DNA from: Polystyrenella longa
Lineage (GTDB): Bacteria > Planctomycetota > Planctomycetia > Planctomycetales > Planctomycetaceae
Direction of reading: 5' to 3'
Length of the DNA stretch: 64,000 nucleotides
Assembly: GCF_007750395.1 (NCBI RefSeq)
Contig: NZ_CP036281.1
Span: forward strand, 3,247,001 to 3,311,000
The translations under genes and the position numbers were made by a program. Within the stretch, counting starts at the first letter, position 1. The number at the start of each line of letters is the position of its first letter. Below, piece after piece: positions 60,367-64,000 of the stretch. The notes beneath the pieces are model-generated. The model was given only the letters and a program-made list of their open reading frames with translations, was not told the origin of the DNA and did not search any database.

Positions 60367-62898
60367 ATGAGCTCATCTACTCCCCCCGAAAGCTCACGAC
60401 TCGATACCCAATCACTTTACAATCAAACGGTGGTGATCCTGCGTAGACAGCCGCTTATCCTGCTGCTACTTCCCTTTGCTGCCGGCATCGCAACCTGGGA
60501 ACAGATTGAGGCAATTGTTCCAATCACAGCCGTCGTTTTATGCTGGATGGTCTTGCTGGGAAGCTGGTTCTATTCTCGGCGAGGTAGCGGACATACTTTG
60601 GGGTTTAGTTGCCTGCTTGGGATTTGCTTTCTCACGGGAATGCTCCATTTGTATGCCGCGTACTTACCTGCAGGACGACAGGACATACGCGAGCTAGTTG
60701 AACCCGAACGCCGTTTGATTCGAGTTCATGGGAAATTACTGTCGACGCCCATCGTCAAACAGAAACAAGTCAGCGAGCGCGCTCCAGACTGGCAGCGAGT
60801 TCCTGCAACCACCGCCGATCTAGCAATCGAACATGTCTACGCCGGGAAAACGCCCGTTCCCTTCACCGGTAGGCTGTGGATCACTATTCGAGGTGAAGGC
60901 CTGAAGGCTGACCGTGGAGACCATATCGAAACGACTGGTTGGTTGGAGCAACCTTTTGCCGCCTCAAACCCGGGTGAGTTTGATTTCCGTTCTTATTTAA
61001 AACATCAGGGAATCAGGGGCATATTACGTGTACAGGACGCCGCCAGCGTACGCCCTTTTTCAACGAATGAGGACTCTACAAAAGAGAGTACATCAGATTG
61101 GACGAGCCTTATCCGTCACCATTGGCGACAATTTGCAGCCAAACATCTAAAACCTGAAAACCAGAGTCTTGCCGGCGCGATGATTTTAGGAGTTCGCAAT
61201 AACATTACTCCGGAACAGCAGGAACAGTTCAGCCAGACAGGAACAATGCATTTTCTGGCCGTCTCCGGATTGCACGTTGGTATCTTGATCTTCTTTCTGA
61301 TTGGTGCAGGCAAACTGATTCGAATCCCACGCAATTGGTTGCCCTATCTGGTAATCATCACCATCTGGATGTATGCGTTCATCACAGACATGAATCCCCC
61401 CGTCATGCGAGCATCTTTTCTCGCTACCTTTGTCTTTGTAGGAAAGCTTCTAGCAAGACAGGCCACGCTTCTGAACCTGCTATCTCTGGCGGGGCTGGTT
61501 CTTCTGGTCTGGCAACCGACCATGATGTTTGATGTTGGGGCGCAGCTCTCTTTCCTGGCAGTCGCCGCCATCATCTGGGGCAATGAGAGTTTGCCGTTCA
61601 GAAGAACATCAACGAATCTCGACCACCCCAATTGGCGAAAACACCTCGGTTCGATCGTGTCCGGTTTAAAAAAGGTAACGCGTTTGACGCTCTCTATCTG
61701 GCTGTTTACGGCACCACTCGTGCTGCTGATATTTCATTTCATCGCACCGATCGGTTTACTTATCAACGTGATACTCGCGCCGTTAGTCATGGTAATGCTG
61801 TGGACAGGCTACCTGATGAGTGTTTTTCTGTTTCTGCTCCCCCCCTTGGCAGTTCTTCTTTCTTACCCTTTTGATGCCTTTCTCAGTCTGTTTCAATCCC
61901 TCATTGGTATGGCTCACGAACACGGCTGGGGAACCTGGTATGCACCTTCACCTCCCGTTTGGTTTCTTGTACTTTACTATGTCAGCCTGCTCGGTTTTGC
62001 TGCCGCCAGACAGTTGCACCCGCAGTTCGCTCGCTGGCGGTGGATTGCAACTGGAGCAACCATCGCAGTCGCTTTTCTGTTACTCTTCCTCCCTCAATTA
62101 ACAAAGCCGTTGACCATCACTGTTCTCAATGTGGGCCACGGATCAGCCATTCTCGTGGAGTATCCGAACGGGAATCGATTGCTATACGATGTTGGTTCCA
62201 TTGACGGAGGGAAACGAGCAGCTCGGGCAGTTCAGAATCTCCTTTGGAATCAAGGAGAGATGGGGATCAACTGTCTGTTGGTCTCCCATGCAGACGTCGA
62301 CCATTTCAATGGTACCCATACACTCATAGCTACGATGCCAATCGCTACCGTCTGCTGTTCACCTCAGTTTCTGGACTTCGATCAACCTGCCGTCGACGAA
62401 CTCATTGAAAAACTGGACAGAGCTGATATTCCTGTCCAGCTCATTCAAGCAGGCGACCAACTCAGAATTGATGAGAAGGTGGCAACCAAGGTCTTGTTTC
62501 CACAAGCAAGGACACGACTCCATCAAGACAATGACCATAGCGTGGTGCTGTTGATCGAATATGCGGGCAGGCGAATTCTGCTTACAGGCGATCTGGAACC
62601 GGAGGGACAGCAGGAATTACAACATCTGCTGGATGGGAGGCTCCCGGTTGATCTTTTGACTGCTCCTCACCATGGGGCACACGAAGCCAATGGGCGTTCC
62701 TTATTCGAGCAGTTCTCTCCTGGTATCGTCACAGTGAGCAGCAATAGTTATTTACCAGAGACAGCACGCGAGCTACAACGGCAGATACCCGATGGCGAGG
62801 CAGTCTATTTCACCCGAAACCAGGGAGCCATTCGTATCGAAATCGACTCGAAAGGCGAGCTTCGTGTTCAAACATTCCTACAGGAATCGAAGAATTAA
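60367..62898 (+). CDS. comEC: ComEC/Rec2-family DNA-uptake channel protein
   Basis: The 843-residue membrane protein has the three ComEC parts: an N-terminal DUF4131 region (about 30-230), a competence domain with many helices (about 260-560; LAVSGLHVGILIF is the family signature) and a C-terminal metallo-beta-lactamase-like domain (about 580-830). The last has SHADVDHFNG, LLTGDLEPEG and APHHGAHEANG, which would bind metals and act on the non-transported DNA strand. ComEC conducts DNA across the inner membrane in natural transformation; no other competence gene is in the window. The ATG has CGGGAG upstream at good distance. Confidence 0.93.
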   Translation: MSSSTPPESSRLDTQSLYNQTVVILRRQPLILLLLPFAAGIATWEQIEAIVPITAVVLCWMVLLGSWFYSRRGSGHTLGFSCLLGICFLTGMLHLYAAYLPAGRQDIRELVEPERRLIRVHGKLLSTPIVKQKQVSERAPDWQRVPATTADLAIEHVYAGKTPVPFTGRLWITIRGEGLKADRGDHIETTGWLEQPFAASNPGEFDFRSYLKHQGIRGILRVQDAASVRPFSTNEDSTKESTSDWTSLIRHHWRQFAAKHLKPENQSLAGAMILGVRNNITPEQQEQFSQTGTMHFLAVSGLHVGILIFFLIGAGKLIRIPRNWLPYLVIITIWMYAFITDMNPPVMRASFLATFVFVGKLLARQATLLNLLSLAGLVLLVWQPTMMFDVGAQLSFLAVAAIIWGNESLPFRRTSTNLDHPNWRKHLGSIVSGLKKVTRLTLSIWLFTAPLVLLIFHFIAPIGLLINVILAPLVMVMLWTGYLMSVFLFLLPPLAVLLSYPFDAFLSLFQSLIGMAHEHGWGTWYAPSPPVWFLVLYYVSLLGFAAARQLHPQFARWRWIATGATIAVAFLLLFLPQLTKPLTITVLNVGHGSAILVEYPNGNRLLYDVGSIDGGKRAARAVQNLLWNQGEMGINCLLVSHADVDHFNGTHTLIATMPIATVCCSPQFLDFDQPAVDELIEKLDRADIPVQLIQAGDQLRIDEKVATKVLFPQARTRLHQDNDHSVVLLIEYAGRRILLTGDLEPEGQQELQHLLDGRLPVDLLTAPHHGAHEANGRSLFEQFSPGIVTVSSNSYLPETARELQRQIPDGEAVYFTRNQGAIRIEIDSKGELRVQTFLQESKN

Positions 62899-62938
62899 AC
62901 GGAAGACGTTCGTGAGTTTCAGGCGGTGCACTTTAACT

Positions 62939-63889
62939 TTAAACTTGGGGACTTTTCAGTTCCGATTCGTGCTGACGCAGCTCGTCTGATTTCGTTTTCA
63001 GCTTCTCCTGGGTTTCTCTGAAGCGTTTCATCGCCTCTTTGTACTTAAGGTGAGCGGAATAAAGTTCCGTCGGAGCGTCCCCTTCTTGCAGAACCGCTTT
63101 ATGCAGATGAGTCACTTTCTCCTCCAACTGGTCCTGCATCATTCGGATCAGTTCCGTAGTCAGACCTTCCAGCTCCCGTCCTAGATCATAAACTTTCTGA
63201 CGATCGACGACCCGCTCAGGCTCATCCAGATCGCGTGTTGATTCTTCCTGTTGGTTTACCGCCAACTGATCATCAGTAACGAGTCTTCCAAAAGGACTGA
63301 ACGCATTTCGGGAACTGTCAACAGCCGCCTTTGCAGCATCAATCCCCCGTAGCGCCCGAGGATAATCCGGTTTGAGTTCCACAGCTTTATTGAACTGCAC
63401 CAGAGCTTGCTGGAAATTACCCATTTCAATATAGACTTCACCTAGATTCACATACGCGTCAACGAATTCCGGATCGAGATTAATCGCGTCCCGATAGGAA
63501 GAGACAGCCAAGGCAAACTGTTTCAAATGTCGGTTGGCGTATCCGATATTGAAATGACCTTCAACAGACTTTCTCTCGCGTAATAATCCTTTGCGAAGGA
63601 TCCCGGCGGCGTCCTGGTACCGTTCCAGTTTGTTGTAAATTGCCCCGAGATTGATCAGCAATTTGCCATTGGATGGATTTAACTGAATGGCTCGCTCAAA
63701 ATGAGTCGCGGCCAATTCATAATCTTTATTAGAGAATGCAGCAGACGCCAATCCAATGTGAGCGGAAGACCGGGACTCTTCCTCCTGCAGGACCTGCTGA
63801 TACAGAGTGATCGCGTCAGCATATTCCTTATGCTTATATTTACTGCGGGCCTGCTTTTCCAGCAGATCGATTTGCGTTGCTTCTGTCAT
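62939..63889 (-). CDS. TPR-repeat protein
   Basis: The 316-residue protein is built of about five tetratricopeptide repeats (about 10-190), for example AHIGLASAAFSNKDYELAAT and VDAYVNLGEVYIEMGNFQQA. A helical, probably coiled-coil C-terminal region follows (about 230-316, QEKLKTKSDELRQHE). There is no signal peptide or membrane helix, so it is likely cytoplasmic. TPR proteins mediate protein-protein contacts; the partner is unknown. It is convergent with comEC, 40 bases apart, and its promoter is in the last 111 bases of the window. Confidence 0.85.
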   Translation of the reverse strand: MTEATQIDLLEKQARSKYKHKEYADAITLYQQVLQEEESRSSAHIGLASAAFSNKDYELAATHFERAIQLNPSNGKLLINLGAIYNKLERYQDAAGILRKGLLRERKSVEGHFNIGYANRHLKQFALAVSSYRDAINLDPEFVDAYVNLGEVYIEMGNFQQALVQFNKAVELKPDYPRALRGIDAAKAAVDSSRNAFSPFGRLVTDDQLAVNQQEESTRDLDEPERVVDRQKVYDLGRELEGLTTELIRMMQDQLEEKVTHLHKAVLQEGDAPTELYSAHLKYKEAMKRFRETQEKLKTKSDELRQHESELKSPQV

Positions 63890-64000
63890 TGATCAAGCGA
63901 CTCCACACAGAGAAATTGAAACAGCGGTTGCAATCGCAGATCCTTAATGATGGACCTTTAATCTGTCTTTAGCGAAACAAGTTTACTACGAGGACCAGGA

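Noticed and set aside
1-64000. CRISPR arrays, tRNA or rRNA genes, insertion sequences, prophage
   Set aside because: No regularly spaced repeats, tRNA-like arms, transposase or phage proteins were found in reading the window.

Overview
The window reads as a stretch of a planctomycete chromosome of roughly balanced base composition. The evidence is the gene company: a Bat-type von Willebrand operon, DUF4034-like and asparagine-rich secreted proteins, a Tat-signal Gfo/Idh/MocA oxidoreductase next to a sialidase-fold protein, alternative complex III joined to a caa3 oxidase, and a Pfa-like secondary-lipid synthase. TTG and GTG starts are common and many starts have weak Shine-Dalgarno sequences. 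No tRNA, rRNA, insertion sequence, phage gene or CRISPR array was recognised.

Layout. 1-5.4 kb: 3' part of an aerotolerance (Bat) operon (DUF58, BatD-like, BatA-like VWA, fused BatB/BatC-like protein) and a small secreted protein. 5.7-9.6 kb: a secreted alpha/beta hydrolase behind a leader with a terminator hairpin, facing a large secreted repeat protein. 9.9-13.4 kb: photolyase gene divergent from a sigma-70 factor, membrane protein and DCC-family gene. 13.5-16.9 kb: PilZ-like protein and a long disordered secreted protein with its own terminator. 17.2-29.8 kb: a lipid/polyketide locus. 29.9-33.8 kb: HrpA-type helicase. 34.1-48.6 kb: a respiratory operon of twelve genes read leftward. 49.4-52.4 kb: sialidase-like protein, small unknown protein, oxidoreductase with terminator. 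53.3-57.7 kb: 2-oxoacid:ferredoxin oxidoreductase pair and a CPBP protease. 58.0-62.9 kb: rimO, pgsA-like, comEC. 62.9-63.9 kb: a TPR protein.

How the genes work together. In the respiratory block, ActA-F would oxidise menaquinol and pass electrons through c-type hemes to the caa3 oxidase, whose CuA subunit carries its own heme c; a Sco-like protein would serve CuA assembly. In the lipid locus a tandem-ACP protein in trans would carry chains for one giant protein with two ketosynthases, acyltransferase, a degenerate C45/penicillin-acyltransferase-like domain, ketoreductase and dehydratase. A FabL-like SDR could supply enoyl reduction and a thioester reductase fused to an SCP2-like lipid-binding domain could release the product. 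This locus is the best candidate for an undescribed system: its ACP layout, the inserted C45-like domain that has lost its nucleophile, a second ketosynthase that has lost a catalytic His, and the reductase-SCP2 fusion are all unusual. Its product cannot be read from the sequence.
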